Position numbers and translations under genes: made by a program | Source: Mariniblastus sp. | GTDB lineage: Bacteria > Planctomycetota > Planctomycetia > Pirellulales > Pirellulaceae | Direction of reading: 5' to 3' | NCBI GenBank assembly: GCA_011523945.1 | Contig: WTFU01000186.1 | Location: forward strand, 7,736 to 71,735 | Length of the DNA: 64,000 nt | Notes under the pieces: generated by a model | What the model was told of the DNA's origin: nothing | The model's database searches: none | The model's input: only the letters and a program-made list of their open reading frames with translations | Shown here: piece by piece, positions 8,862 through 17,977 of the stretch | Layout: every line of letters begins with the position of its first letter | Numbering within the stretch: the stretch's first letter is position 1

Positions 8862-10586
8862 CTAAACATCTTGCTCCGTTCGCTTTGCCACCCGGTAGAC
8901 TTCGTCGAACGTCGTAAAGCCCTTCAATACTTTGTCGATTCCATCCTGATAAAGCGTGGTCATCCCCGCCTCCATTGCATAGGTTCGAATTTCCTGTGCT
9001 GGCGTATTGGCGAAAATCATCTCGCGAACCTTGGAGTCCACGATCAACATCTCGTAAATGCCAACCCTGCCGCGAAAACCTGACTTTTGACAACTATTAC
9101 AACCTTTCCCTCGCATAAAGGTCGCACCTTCGACTTGCTCTGGCGTCAGCCCCGCTTCCTTGATCGCCGCCTCTCCAGGCATGTGCCGGGCTCGGCATTT
9201 GGGACAAATCGTTCTCACTAGCCGTTGAGCTAGGATCGCAACCACACTGCTGGCCACCAAATATCCCGGCACACCCATGTCGATCATTCGCGTGACAGCA
9301 GTGGGCGCATCGTTCGTATGCAGTGTACTGAAAACCAAGTGTCCAGTAAGACTCGCCTGAATTCCCATGGAAACCGTCTCGGCGTCTCGCATTTCACCGA
9401 CAAGAATGACGTTCGGCGCTTGACGCAACATAGAACGAATGATCCTCGCAAAGTCCAAGCCGATGCGATGTTTCACCTCCACCTGATTGATGCCCGGTAG
9501 GTAGTATTCGACCGGATCTTCTGCCGTAATGATTTTTCGGTCAGGCCGATTGAGGCCGTTAAGGGCCGCATAGAGCGTCGTCGTCTTTCCGGAACCCGTC
9601 GGTCCGGTCACTAGAATAATTCCATTGGGCCGGCGAATCAGGTTATTGAACTGCTTGTACATCTTCTCGGAAAATCCGAGCTGGCGAACGCCAATTCGAA
9701 TATTGTCCTTGTCGAGCAATCGCAACACCGCCGACTGCCCCATGCTGGTCGGAATAATACTAACGCGGAGATCGAGCTCTTTTTCACCGACGTTAACCTT
9801 AATTCGCCCATCCTGTGGGCGGCGTTTTTCAGCAATATCAATCGAAGAAAGAATCTTAATACGGGAGATAATCGCACCCAATTGACGCTTCGGGAGGCGA
9901 TCACGCTCATGAAGCACGCCGTCAATTCGGTAACGAATACGGACACGATCCTCAAACGGCTCGACATGAATATCAGACGCCCGCAGCTGCACCGCTTCGG
10001 TGATCATCAGCTGAACAAGCCGCACAATCGGAGCACTCGATTCCTCGTCTCCTTTTCCATCACCACCGCCGTCGTCGTCAACCGTTTCGGTAAAATCGAT
10101 CGCCGTATCTGTAAATTCCTGCAAGATCGAGTCAGCCGATTCACCCTCGACCTGTCCATACATGCGGTTAATCGCCAAGGTGATACTCGATCGTGTTGCC
10201 AAGGCAACCGTCACGTCGCGATTCAGAATGAACCTCAACTTCTCAATCGTATCAACGTCACCCGGCTCACTCATCAAGACCTTCAGGCCACCGTCGACTT
10301 CGCTCATTGGCAAGACAGTGTTCTCACGGGCGACCGCTTCAGGCATCAGCTCGATCACCATTTCTGGAATCTCGACCTCGCTAAGATCGACATACTCCAT
10401 GCGGTTGTGCTCCGCCTGAGCACGCATCACTTCTTCTTCGGTCGAGTAACCGAGCTGAACCAACGTTTGGGAAACTGCCCGGTCTGTCTGCTTTGCCAGA
10501 TTCTCGGCATCGACGACTTGGTCTTGGGTGATCGCGCCAGAATCTAGAAGGAGTTTCACGAACCCCTGAATTTTGTTTGTTGCCAT
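8862..10586 (-). CDS. Type II secretion / type IV pilus assembly ATPase (GspE/PilB family), copy 2
   Basis: A 574-residue ATPase paralogous to the protein at 5536-7254. An MshEN-type N-terminal domain covers about 1-160 and ends in an acidic Gly-rich linker (DDDGGGDGKGDEE, about 170-182). Walker A GPTGSGKT is at 328-335, TAEDPVEY near 354, ILVGEMRD near 394, STLHTNDAP near 420, and the tetracysteine at C461, C464, C496 and C499. All catalytic elements are intact, so it should be active. It is the first gene of the pilus cluster in transcription order, separated from pilT by 383 bases. Two full extension ATPases beside a single PilC suggests either two filament systems sharing parts or a condition-dependent choice; that is inference. 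Confidence 0.94.
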   Translation of the reverse strand: MATNKIQGFVKLLLDSGAITQDQVVDAENLAKQTDRAVSQTLVQLGYSTEEEVMRAQAEHNRMEYVDLSEVEIPEMVIELMPEAVARENTVLPMSEVDGGLKVLMSEPGDVDTIEKLRFILNRDVTVALATRSSITLAINRMYGQVEGESADSILQEFTDTAIDFTETVDDDGGGDGKGDEESSAPIVRLVQLMITEAVQLRASDIHVEPFEDRVRIRYRIDGVLHERDRLPKRQLGAIISRIKILSSIDIAEKRRPQDGRIKVNVGEKELDLRVSIIPTSMGQSAVLRLLDKDNIRIGVRQLGFSEKMYKQFNNLIRRPNGIILVTGPTGSGKTTTLYAALNGLNRPDRKIITAEDPVEYYLPGINQVEVKHRIGLDFARIIRSMLRQAPNVILVGEMRDAETVSMGIQASLTGHLVFSTLHTNDAPTAVTRMIDMGVPGYLVASSVVAILAQRLVRTICPKCRARHMPGEAAIKEAGLTPEQVEGATFMRGKGCNSCQKSGFRGRVGIYEMLIVDSKVREMIFANTPAQEIRTYAMEAGMTTLYQDGIDKVLKGFTTFDEVYRVAKRTEQDV

Positions 10587-10944
10587 ATCTCGCTGAGCTT
10601 TCGATTCGCAGCCTGTTTCAGTTTTACCTGAATCAACCGCGACGCCTTATTTCTTATCTAAAATCAACTGTATATTGATCCATTTTCGTCATCCTTGTCA
10701 ATCAAATCCCCATCCGATTAAGTTCTCGGATTGATCAAATCTTTTGATACAGTCCCCTAAAACCCCAATCGGCCCTTGGAAACTTAGACCGCATGGATCA
10801 ATTATAACGGTCTCCTGAACGGTTAGCTTCAATTAATCAAGGAATAAGCTCAATCAAATACGGTTTCTTCGCCCCAAAAACGCTCTGAAACGGCTTTTCT
10901 CATTAATTCGCCAAATTAGGAAAACCAACTCAACGAAGGGAAGC
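10587..10944. other. AT-rich leader region upstream of the pilus cluster
   Basis: This stretch of 358 bases separates the first pilus-cluster gene from the secreted protein upstream and shows no coding frame. It probably contains the promoter of the cluster, read leftward. A minus-strand TTGACA lies at 10697-10702, but the AT-rich candidates for a -10 box (10669-10677) sit 19-22 bases away, longer than usual, so a promoter is only suggested. A minus-strand TATAAT also occurs near 10806-10811 without a good partner. Confidence 0.3.
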
Positions 10945-11544
10945 TTATTTTTTTTGTTCAACGATGCCCAACGGAACATCTAACCGCTCCGACATTCCCT
11001 GAAACGGCTGTATTTTTCGAGCCTTTTTCCAATAGCTCTCCGCCATATCTCGCATCGAATCTGCTTCCTCATAATTGCCAGATTCTTCCAAATCTGCAGT
11101 GATCCCGTCGAGCTTCCTAGCAATCGTTTGGTAGAGCGAACGGCCCGTAGGCTTGGGTCGCGGGCCTTGCTCGAGAAGCCGAGGGGTAGCCAATCTTGAT
11201 TTCATCGGAGACGGCCCGCGAGGAAGGGGAATCAACCTTTTCGGTAGATCGGTTTTTGATTTTGCTGGAGCCAGATTACCGCTCTCTTCGGTAAGCCGTT
11301 TAAATTCGCGGGCGAACTCCTTTTGAGCAGCCTTGGGATCGATCAGATCGCCGAGTGATTCAGTCACGCCTCCGCCAAGCTTTTGCCTCAACTCCTCAAT
11401 TTCAGCGAGCTCGGCTGCCGCGTCTTGAACCTGAACCTCAAGTTTCGATGGATTTTGCTGAGCCCTTGAAATGCCGCTTAAGATGAGAAAAAAAACGATA
11501 TTCCAGCCAAAAATCGCTCGCAGTTTTTTGGATTCCAGCAACAT
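10945..11544 (-). CDS. Secreted protein of unknown function
   Basis: A 199-residue protein, starting at ATG 11544 behind AGAGG at a suitable spacing; a GTG six codons upstream lies in frame but places the ribosome site inside the gene. The N-terminus is a signal peptide (basic LLESKKLRAIF, then WNIVFFLILSGISRA, cleavage before QQNPS). The mature part is charged, partly helical (AAELAEIEELRQKLGG) and rich in Pro in the middle, with a C-terminal helix containing repeated Glu/Asp and a segment DSMRDMAESYWKKA that resembles a single TPR-like hairpin. No family was recognised. It is transcribed away from the secreted protein at 11905 and towards the pilus cluster; membership in that cluster is possible but the 358-base gap speaks against a tight operon. 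Confidence 0.65.
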   Translation of the reverse strand: MLLESKKLRAIFGWNIVFFLILSGISRAQQNPSKLEVQVQDAAAELAEIEELRQKLGGGVTESLGDLIDPKAAQKEFAREFKRLTEESGNLAPAKSKTDLPKRLIPLPRGPSPMKSRLATPRLLEQGPRPKPTGRSLYQTIARKLDGITADLEESGNYEEADSMRDMAESYWKKARKIQPFQGMSERLDVPLGIVEQKK

Positions 11545-11788
11545 AAGACTTGCCTCTTTCACGCTTGCTTCTTTTGATAGTGTCCACCGGCGGGAGCGAA
11601 GCTGATATTTTCCGCTTCCCTGACATAACGAATATAAGGAACGACCGTTTTTTTCCGAAACCTCAATTTGAACGGACTAATGTTCGACTATTTAGAACGC
11701 CAGCATTTCCAATGATCAAAGCCAAATCAATGCGAACGAATTATTCGGACTTCATTCGTTGTACATCGGGCAGAAAAGCCACAAAAAA

Positions 11789-11818
11789 TTGACAATTTGC
11801 TCGATCAACGAGTATCTT
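11789..11818 (+). promoter_or_regulatory. Predicted sigma-70-type promoter
   Basis: A perfect -35 box TTGACA (11789-11794) and a -10 box TATCTT (11813-11818, four of six consensus bases) are separated by 18 bases. Transcription would start near 11825, about 80 bases before the ATG at 11905. The rest of the divergent spacer 11545-11904 shows no coding frame. Confidence 0.5.
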
Positions 11819-11904
11819 AGAAATAGACATCCGTGTACGGTACGGGGAGCAAAACCCCGTTCATCGAGTTTTGTATTGCGACGATTTCCCCACTTGAGGC
11901 ATTC

Positions 11905-13578
11905 ATGGCCATTTCCAGTTCTTCGAACTCCGTAAAATCGGCTCTAACGTCCGGTTTCCAATCCAGACTGACAAATAGGACGATCAAAGCAATCGTCGCC
12001 GGAACTGCAGTGCTTGCACTTGCCGTTGGTAGCCAGTCTGCTTTGGCTCAGTACGAATCCATTCCGATGAATCCTCGATATGTAACCCAGTTGCCTCCGT
12101 TCGACGCCGACGAAGAACAGATGGAAGCAACCAAAAAAGCAAACCGCACCAACGAAAAAAATCTGCGCGATGACCTCTCAAAAATTCGATCACTCCTCAA
12201 CAACGGTGGTAGCCCGGCGGATAATCCGCTGGTGGAGCAATACCTCAAAGGCTACGTGTTTCCATCGATGACAATTATCGACAATCGCGTTCTGTCTCAA
12301 CTTGGCAACATACGTGCGAAATTCCTGAAAGACTTCTTTGACCCAAGAATCAGCGCTGGCGCCCGCGGTGCTTTGATCGACTTGACCATTCAACAGGCTC
12401 GGGAAGCTTACCGAAACAATTCACTTCATCCCGCTGCCCGACTAAACATGGTTTATTTGATCGGGATGCTGGATCAAACCCCCGGCGTTCGCTTGCCGCC
12501 CCAATTCCCAGTCCCTTCTAGATCCGCTTACGATTCGCTTCGTGACATTTTGAATTCTGCTGACCTTCCTGCCTTTTTGAAGGTTGCAGCGCTTGCAGGA
12601 ATTCAACGACACGTCGAAATTGACAACATCACCAAAAACGGCCAGCTGACCGATGCCGACAAAACCTTCCTGACGGGAAAGAGTAACGAATACCTCGACT
12701 CCCCCGCCCAGGACGATCTTAGCTACTGGCTGAAACGTCGCGGAATGCAACTGCTTGGCGAACTTGGAAACGCCACAACACTGGAAAAAGCAGTCTCGGT
12801 AATTCAATCCAAAGACGCAGGTTTCTGGGTTAAATTTGATGCCATGGAGGCCATTGGAAAACTCAATTTAGCCGGGACTGACGCTGCCCAAAGCCTCGCA
12901 GCAACCAAAGCAGTTGCCGAATTCGCCTCCTCCGCTCTTCTGCAAGAATCAGAAGCCATCAAAGGGGCGGTTAAACAACTCGTTTACGATCAGATTCTAT
13001 TTCAAGACCTCGATCTAATCGCTTCTCCAACTGATTACTCCAGCGGAGCAGCAGTCTCCAGCTCCAGTGGTGGTGGCAGTACCGACGGCGGTCGCTCTGG
13101 CGGTAATTCCGGCAAATTCACTGGCGGCTCCGGTATGGGCATGGGCATGGGTGCCGGCATGGGTGCGGGAGCTGGTGGCCTAGGAGCAAGTAATGAAACA
13201 CCAGCGGGCGAGATTCTGGAACTGCCTGTTTATCAGCTAAACGTTTTCCGGCGACGGATCAAAACGATTGCACTCACCACGTCTCAAATCCTTGGTGGAG
13301 CAGACGGAACCGGCGGCCTGGCTAAGCTGGTCGATGATTCCGGTAAAGACCTGATCAAAAAAGTAAACAGCGAATTGTCTTCACTCCTCGAAGAGTCCAA
13401 TGTCGGCATTGTCGATCTCGATGCTCGAAAAACTGAAGACGAAGATGAGGACGTCGAACCGAAAAGCGTCGCCAGCCAACTGGCTGAAATGTGCGACGAT
13501 TCAAGCAAAGAAATTGACAAAGCGTTAGGCAAGAAGGATCCCGCAGCAGCAGCCCCTCTCGATGCTGCGACCAACTAA
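11905..13578 (+). CDS. Large secreted helical protein with a Gly-rich low-complexity linker, unknown function
   Basis: Start ATG 11905 was chosen because TTGAGG lies five bases upstream; the frame extends further up to 11833 without such support. The product is 557 residues with an N-terminal region, then a signal-type hydrophobic segment (TIKAIVAGTAVLALAVGSQSA) ending in ALAQ. The mature protein has repeated helical segments resembling HEAT/armadillo-type packing (for example HPAARLNMVYLIGML and LPAFLKVAALAGIQ), then a linker of Gly, Ser and Met (GMGMGMGAGMGAGAGG), then an acidic helical C-terminus (TEDEDEDVEPK). No family was recognised. It is followed by a strong intrinsic terminator, so it is a single-gene transcript. 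Likely periplasmic or cell-surface. Confidence 0.75.
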   Translation: MAISSSSNSVKSALTSGFQSRLTNRTIKAIVAGTAVLALAVGSQSALAQYESIPMNPRYVTQLPPFDADEEQMEATKKANRTNEKNLRDDLSKIRSLLNNGGSPADNPLVEQYLKGYVFPSMTIIDNRVLSQLGNIRAKFLKDFFDPRISAGARGALIDLTIQQAREAYRNNSLHPAARLNMVYLIGMLDQTPGVRLPPQFPVPSRSAYDSLRDILNSADLPAFLKVAALAGIQRHVEIDNITKNGQLTDADKTFLTGKSNEYLDSPAQDDLSYWLKRRGMQLLGELGNATTLEKAVSVIQSKDAGFWVKFDAMEAIGKLNLAGTDAAQSLAATKAVAEFASSALLQESEAIKGAVKQLVYDQILFQDLDLIASPTDYSSGAAVSSSSGGGSTDGGRSGGNSGKFTGGSGMGMGMGAGMGAGAGGLGASNETPAGEILELPVYQLNVFRRRIKTIALTTSQILGGADGTGGLAKLVDDSGKDLIKKVNSELSSLLEESNVGIVDLDARKTEDEDEDVEPKSVASQLAEMCDDSSKEIDKALGKKDPAAAAPLDAATN

Positions 13579-13630
13579 CCCCTGGCAAAGACGGGCTCGC
13601 CATCCGAGTCCAGAAAGACGCTCCTTAACA

Positions 13631-13656
13631 CCTCCGATTCCATCGGAGGTTTTTTT
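13631..13656 (+). terminator. Intrinsic terminator
   Basis: A perfect 8-bp stem (CCTCCGAT/ATCGGAGG) with a 3-base loop is followed directly by seven T. It lies 52 bases after the stop of the secreted protein ending at 13578. Confidence 0.9.
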
Positions 13657-13869
13657 GTTGCAAAAGCCACCCGCCACCTCGCCGCTCGACCAACACTCAA
13701 GCTTGCGAGCAACTGAGTTGAACACCGTCGGCAAAAGAGACTGAAGCTTGGAGCGATGGGAAGCGGGTAATTGCACACCCCAATTGCACACCTCTAAACC
13801 GCACCTGGTGCCCGATCGTTCATCTGTCCGATCAACCGCAATCACAGTTAATCAAAACGAACGCGTTCT

Positions 13870-14508
13870 TCAAGAGTCGGAAACCGCGATCGAGGTTTTA
13901 GTTTGCCAGAACGCTGCACGGGTGCAAATCGCGTCCATCGCCATGTAACCGCCGATCAACGCACCTGTGAAAAATAAATCCCCGATCATCGTCGCGCGAT
14001 AAAACGGCAATCCAGCGGCATAGCAACTGGCCAATCCAGACCAACTTGCCGAATACCACTGACCAAACCACCAGACAACACCGTTGGTCAGCACAAAGAA
14101 AACCGTCGACATGATCAGCGAAGAGACCGCAAACCGCCCGACCTGCCCGACGCCCATCCGCGAAGTTGCCTCGGGATCCACGGACGATTTCACCCAACCT
14201 CCCAAACCGGCAGCTACCGCCAGGCTAAGGTAAACGCTTGCCATCAAACGCCAGTCGTAAGCTCCAATACTCCAATCGCTGATCGCCATAATTAGAAACA
14301 AGGCAATCAACGCTGTGGATACTCGGCGAAAGAAGAAGGCGCTGAACAAAACCAAAGCAGCGACCGGTTTAACATTAGGCCAGTCAACTAACCAAAACCG
14401 ACTAGCCACGCCAATGGAAACGACAACTGCAAGGAAGGCAATTTGAATCCATCGCTCTTGATCCCAAGCTTGAGAGGAAACTGATTTTGCTGATCGAGGC
14501 TGCTTCAT
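13870..14508 (-). CDS. DUF6580-family integral membrane protein
   Basis: A 212-residue protein with about five or six membrane segments. The pattern NVKPVAALVLFSAFFF early in the protein, followed by a short loop and MAISDWSIGAYDW, matches the DUF6580 family, which resembles the substrate-binding S components of ECF-type vitamin transporters (NFTPVAA... and SD... signatures). It lies downstream of, and in the same direction as, a DUF4430 lipoprotein, with 194 bases between them. That pairing suggests uptake of a small ligand such as a cobalamin-related compound. No ECF ATPase or T component is encoded in the window. Family call from motif memory; substrate is inference. Confidence 0.65.
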   Translation of the reverse strand: MKQPRSAKSVSSQAWDQERWIQIAFLAVVVSIGVASRFWLVDWPNVKPVAALVLFSAFFFRRVSTALIALFLIMAISDWSIGAYDWRLMASVYLSLAVAAGLGGWVKSSVDPEATSRMGVGQVGRFAVSSLIMSTVFFVLTNGVVWWFGQWYSASWSGLASCYAAGLPFYRATMIGDLFFTGALIGGYMAMDAICTRAAFWQTKTSIAVSDS

Positions 14509-14702
14509 AGTTCAATTTCTCGCGTCGTGCGCGAGGAGGATAGCGGGAGAACGGAGGTGACAAATCGCTCCAGTAGTATAACAACCCTTACCAGATTCGC
14601 CATGCGAGTTTGGGGCAGGCCCAACATTTACGCACGATCTTACCTTTGAAAATTCGCTTCAAAACATCCAGCCGGCTAAAAACCCAACGTCTCAGAACCG
14701 AA

Positions 14703-15143
14703 TTACTCGGGTTCATATTTACCAAACGACCAAACGACCTTGTCCGAAGGTTTCACCGCAAACGCCCCCGATCCTTTATCACCGAGCACGCCGTTGACCC
14801 GATATATCCAATTCCCACCATCCCCAGCAAGATTTTCGACTCCTCCAATCGAGGTAATGAACTTATCTCCCTTCAAAACACCGGTCGATTCAACGGCAAA
14901 TCCCATCTTGTCTGAGGCTGCTCGAAGCACGGAATAAACAGTCGAATCGCCCATACAATCAACTTCGCTCTGAATGGCTTCTCTGTCAGAACCAAAGACA
15001 ATCTTCACCTCAACGGAACCGATTGCCAAATTAGCAGAGGCGTTTTTCTGATTGGTCCCAATCCCTTCGGAATCAGCGCAGCCGGATAGCGTCAACAAAG
15101 CCACAAATATCATCAACTTCGACGCCGTTACCTTCAGTTTCAT
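14703..15143 (-). CDS. DUF4430 lipoprotein (transcobalamin-like C-terminal domain)
   Basis: A 146-residue lipoprotein: signal peptide of about 20 residues ending in the lipobox LSGC, so the mature protein starts with lipidated Cys. The rest fits the DUF4430 fold found in the C-terminal part of transcobalamin and in many bacterial surface proteins: the segment with STVYSVLRAASDKMGF, the GNWIYRVNGVLGDKG loop and the ending DKVVWSFGKY are characteristic. DUF4430 proteins often accompany ECF-type S components. The next gene on this strand encodes a DUF6580 membrane protein, so the two may act together in capturing a ligand at the envelope. Ligand unknown. Confidence 0.75.
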   Translation of the reverse strand: MKLKVTASKLMIFVALLTLSGCADSEGIGTNQKNASANLAIGSVEVKIVFGSDREAIQSEVDCMGDSTVYSVLRAASDKMGFAVESTGVLKGDKFITSIGGVENLAGDGGNWIYRVNGVLGDKGSGAFAVKPSDKVVWSFGKYEPE

Positions 15144-15325
15144 CGCTTAAATCGCCTTATCACCGCATTCGTTGTCTAGTTCAAACCCAAGGACGCAATA
15201 TAACACAAACAGGACCTGCAGAGATTTTTTCCACGGTCGACGTTCTTTAAACAACCGAAGGATCGAATTAGGATAACGGCTTTCGAAGATCAATATTCGA
15301 AAACGAAACTTCATAAAGCTAAAAC

Positions 15326-17452
15326 ATGCCCAACCCAATTAATACGATCACCAAAGTAACCTACCCGCAAACGGGCATCGCCATGATCACCATGGATGCT
15401 CCGGAATCAGCGGCAAATATTTTGGACGAACAACTGTTTGCGGAACTTGATCGTACGATGGCCGAACTGGCAGAACAAAAAGACTTAACAGGCGTCATAT
15501 TAACTTCTGCCAAACCCACTATTTTTGTAGCCGGTGCAGACCTAAAGAGAATCGCCGCAACGCTCGATTGGCCGGAGAAAAAGATTGTTGAATTCTGCCA
15601 ACGGGGCAGGGCGGTAATGGCACGGTTTAGCCGCTGCCCATTTGTTTCCATCGCTGCCATCCATGGTGCCTGCGTCGGGGGTGGACTCGAACTTCCCATG
15701 TGGTGTGACTTAAGGATAGCCTCGGACGACCGTCGTACCATCCTGGGACTCCCCGAAGTTAAGTTAGGATTGGTGCCAGGCTGGGCCGGGACCGCTCGAC
15801 TACCCCGCATCACCAACCTCGAAGCTGCCGTCGATTTGGTCACCAGCGGACGACTAATCTCCACCGGCGAAGCGAGCTCGATCGGCTTAATTGATGCAGT
15901 GGTACCACAAGAATCATTGATCGAGGAATCAATCAAAATGATTCATCGAGTTTCTACTTCCGAGTCGTTTGTCTTCGACCGAAAAAAAATCATGGGGCAG
16001 GTGGACAACGCAGGGGATTTGGAACAAATCGTGCTGAAGTACGGCAAACGGATTATAGAAAACAAGAAAATTTTTCCATTTGCGCCTACCGTAGCGCTGG
16101 AGCACATGACGCGTTCGGCCAGCTTGCCAATGAAAGCAGCTTGGCAATCCGAATCGGCCGCGATGGCCCAAGTCTACGGGAGTCCAGCCAGTCGCGGATT
16201 AATCAATCACTTCTTTCTCATTGATCGCAACAAAAAACAACCCGGCCTTGTCGACATGAAACTTTCTCCGACAAAGATTCACACGGTTGGTGTCGTCGGG
16301 GCGGGACTCATGGGAAAGGCAATCGCAGAAAACTGCCTGAAACAAGATCTCGACGTCAAACTGCTCGATGCGAATACTGAAACCCAACAATCGGTCGTTC
16401 GCCAGTTGAAATGCGATCACCCGGAGCGTTCGGTTCAGTCTTGCGAAGATTACAACTCCTTGGCTGGCTGCGAGTTGGTAATTGAATCGGTTGTCGAAAC
16501 CGCCTCGGTCAAATCACAAGTCCTGCAAAAAATTGAATGCGCTGTCGACCAATCCACCGTGCTTGCTTCCAACACTTCAGCGATTCCTATCGAAACCCTC
16601 GCCAACCATCTTCAACGGCCAGAGAAATTCTGCGGCATCCATTTTTGTCATCCCGAATTGATGTCGCTGGTTGAGGTCGTCTGCGGCCCAGGATCATCCG
16701 AACAGACGATTGCAACTGCTGTCAAATACGTAAAATCTCTTCGAAAAATGCCAGTGGCTATGAATGATGGCGCAGGATTTGTGGTGAACCGTTTGCTCGC
16801 AGCAATGATCGACCAGTCCCTTCGAATTTTTACCGAGGGAACCTCGATTGAAACCATCGATCTCGCCATGCGAGAGTTTGGCTTTCCCGGTGGACCGTTT
16901 GAAATCATCGATGTCATTGGAATCGACACTTGCCTGTACGCCGGACGCACCATGTGGGAATCAGGTTCGCAGTGCGTAACACTTTCCCCCATCCTTCCGC
17001 GAATGGTAAAATCCGGCTTTCTTGGTCGAAAAACAGGAAAAGGATTCTATGTCTACCCAGACGCTCATGGCGAGCCGAAATGGGACGACGACTTGCTTTC
17101 AACAATTGAAATCTATCGTAACAACAAAGAAGAATCCGCAACGCTTTGCGAGAAAAAGATCGTCACTCAAATCCTCTCTGCGATCGTACTCGAGGCAACG
17201 CGAATTATCGAAGAAGAAATTGTTCAGGACTTCCGTGACATTGATCTTTGCATCATCGAGGGCTTCGGCTTCCCAGCACACCATGGGGGGATTTTATTCT
17301 GGGCTGATCAGGTTGGAATTAAGACGGTTCGGCAAGCACTCGAAGACATCGGTCGCGTCGATTCGCGCATCGCTCCGAACGCGGCGATCCAATGGCAAGC
17401 GGAAAACCAAGCTAGTTTTTACCCGAAATTAAAGACCTCCGAAGATACTTAG
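15326..17452 (+). CDS. fadJ: Fused enoyl-CoA hydratase / 3-hydroxyacyl-CoA dehydrogenase (FadB/FadJ-type alpha subunit)
   Basis: A 708-residue bifunctional enzyme for two steps of fatty-acid beta-oxidation in the cytoplasm. The N-terminal crotonase domain (about 1-270) has the oxyanion segment HGACVGGGLELP with the first catalytic Glu and GLPEVKLGLVPGWAG with the second. A Rossmann domain begins near 315 (VGVVGAGLMG) and continues with SNTSAIPI, the catalytic His in GIHFCHPE, and the substrate-domain motif NDGAGFVVNR, followed by FGFPGGPFE and a second C-terminal HAD repeat (FGFPAHHGGILFWAD). Length matches FadB/FadJ. No thiolase (FadA/FadI) or acyl-CoA dehydrogenase is encoded nearby, so the partner must lie elsewhere. 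It is transcribed alone after a divergent lipoprotein gene. Confidence 0.93.
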   Translation: MPNPINTITKVTYPQTGIAMITMDAPESAANILDEQLFAELDRTMAELAEQKDLTGVILTSAKPTIFVAGADLKRIAATLDWPEKKIVEFCQRGRAVMARFSRCPFVSIAAIHGACVGGGLELPMWCDLRIASDDRRTILGLPEVKLGLVPGWAGTARLPRITNLEAAVDLVTSGRLISTGEASSIGLIDAVVPQESLIEESIKMIHRVSTSESFVFDRKKIMGQVDNAGDLEQIVLKYGKRIIENKKIFPFAPTVALEHMTRSASLPMKAAWQSESAAMAQVYGSPASRGLINHFFLIDRNKKQPGLVDMKLSPTKIHTVGVVGAGLMGKAIAENCLKQDLDVKLLDANTETQQSVVRQLKCDHPERSVQSCEDYNSLAGCELVIESVVETASVKSQVLQKIECAVDQSTVLASNTSAIPIETLANHLQRPEKFCGIHFCHPELMSLVEVVCGPGSSEQTIATAVKYVKSLRKMPVAMNDGAGFVVNRLLAAMIDQSLRIFTEGTSIETIDLAMREFGFPGGPFEIIDVIGIDTCLYAGRTMWESGSQCVTLSPILPRMVKSGFLGRKTGKGFYVYPDAHGEPKWDDDLLSTIEIYRNNKEESATLCEKKIVTQILSAIVLEATRIIEEEIVQDFRDIDLCIIEGFGFPAHHGGILFWADQVGIKTVRQALEDIGRVDSRIAPNAAIQWQAENQASFYPKLKTSEDT

Positions 17453-17564
17453 ACCAAATCTGAGTTCTTTCATATCGGTTAAAGTTCATATCGGTTAAAC
17501 CGGTGAACTCGCTGCGGTATCAATGCCGCGATCGTTCCGAAAACAATCAAAAAGGCGAAACCGA

Positions 17565-17930
17565 ATGACCTACATTTTGAAACGTGTCACTTGGTACCTA
17601 CTCAGCATTTACCTGCTTTCGGTTTACCTCACCTTTTTCTATCTGCTTAATGCGGCAGATGCCGAACAAGTTCAACGCCTCGGCGCGGCATTTTCAGCGA
17701 TTTGGCTCTCGAGCTGTTTTGTCTTTCAAAACTTTTTTAGGAATCGTTTTGAATTCAGCATTCACGCATTATTGACGTTGGACTTCTGTTTCGAATCACT
17801 GGTTCCTGATCACGCAGGGTATTCGTTCTACTACTGTGCCGCTGGGTTCTGGCTCGTCTTCCTGACCTATCACCACCTTCCGCTGCAACCATCGAGAGTA
17901 GGTTCTGAAGAACTGATGATTACGGTTTGA
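17565..17930 (+). CDS. Small integral membrane protein of unknown function
   Basis: A 121-residue protein from ATG 17565 (an in-frame ATG at 17523 adds a basic tail and is also possible). It contains about three or four hydrophobic segments: RVTWYLLSIYLLSVYLTFFYLL, LGAAFSAIWLSSCFVFQNFF, HALLTLDFCFESLV and YSFYYCAAGFWLVFLTY. No family was recognised. It lies downstream of the beta-oxidation gene and converges with the ECF sigma factor gene, with only 47 bases between the stops. Confidence 0.6.
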   Translation: MTYILKRVTWYLLSIYLLSVYLTFFYLLNAADAEQVQRLGAAFSAIWLSSCFVFQNFFRNRFEFSIHALLTLDFCFESLVPDHAGYSFYYCAAGFWLVFLTYHHLPLQPSRVGSEELMITV

Positions 17931-17977
17931 TAGCAACGACTTAAGACAAGACGACCGAACCGCCGTAAAATAGAACT

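Noticed and set aside
10669..10702. Promoter of the pilus cluster
   Set aside because: TTGACA is clear, but the -10 candidates lie 19-22 bases away, so it is only mentioned in the gap description.
13010..13190. Gly/Met-rich repeats in the secreted protein as a possible phage tail or silk-like element
   Set aside because: The stretch is short and sits inside an otherwise helical protein; it looks like a linker.
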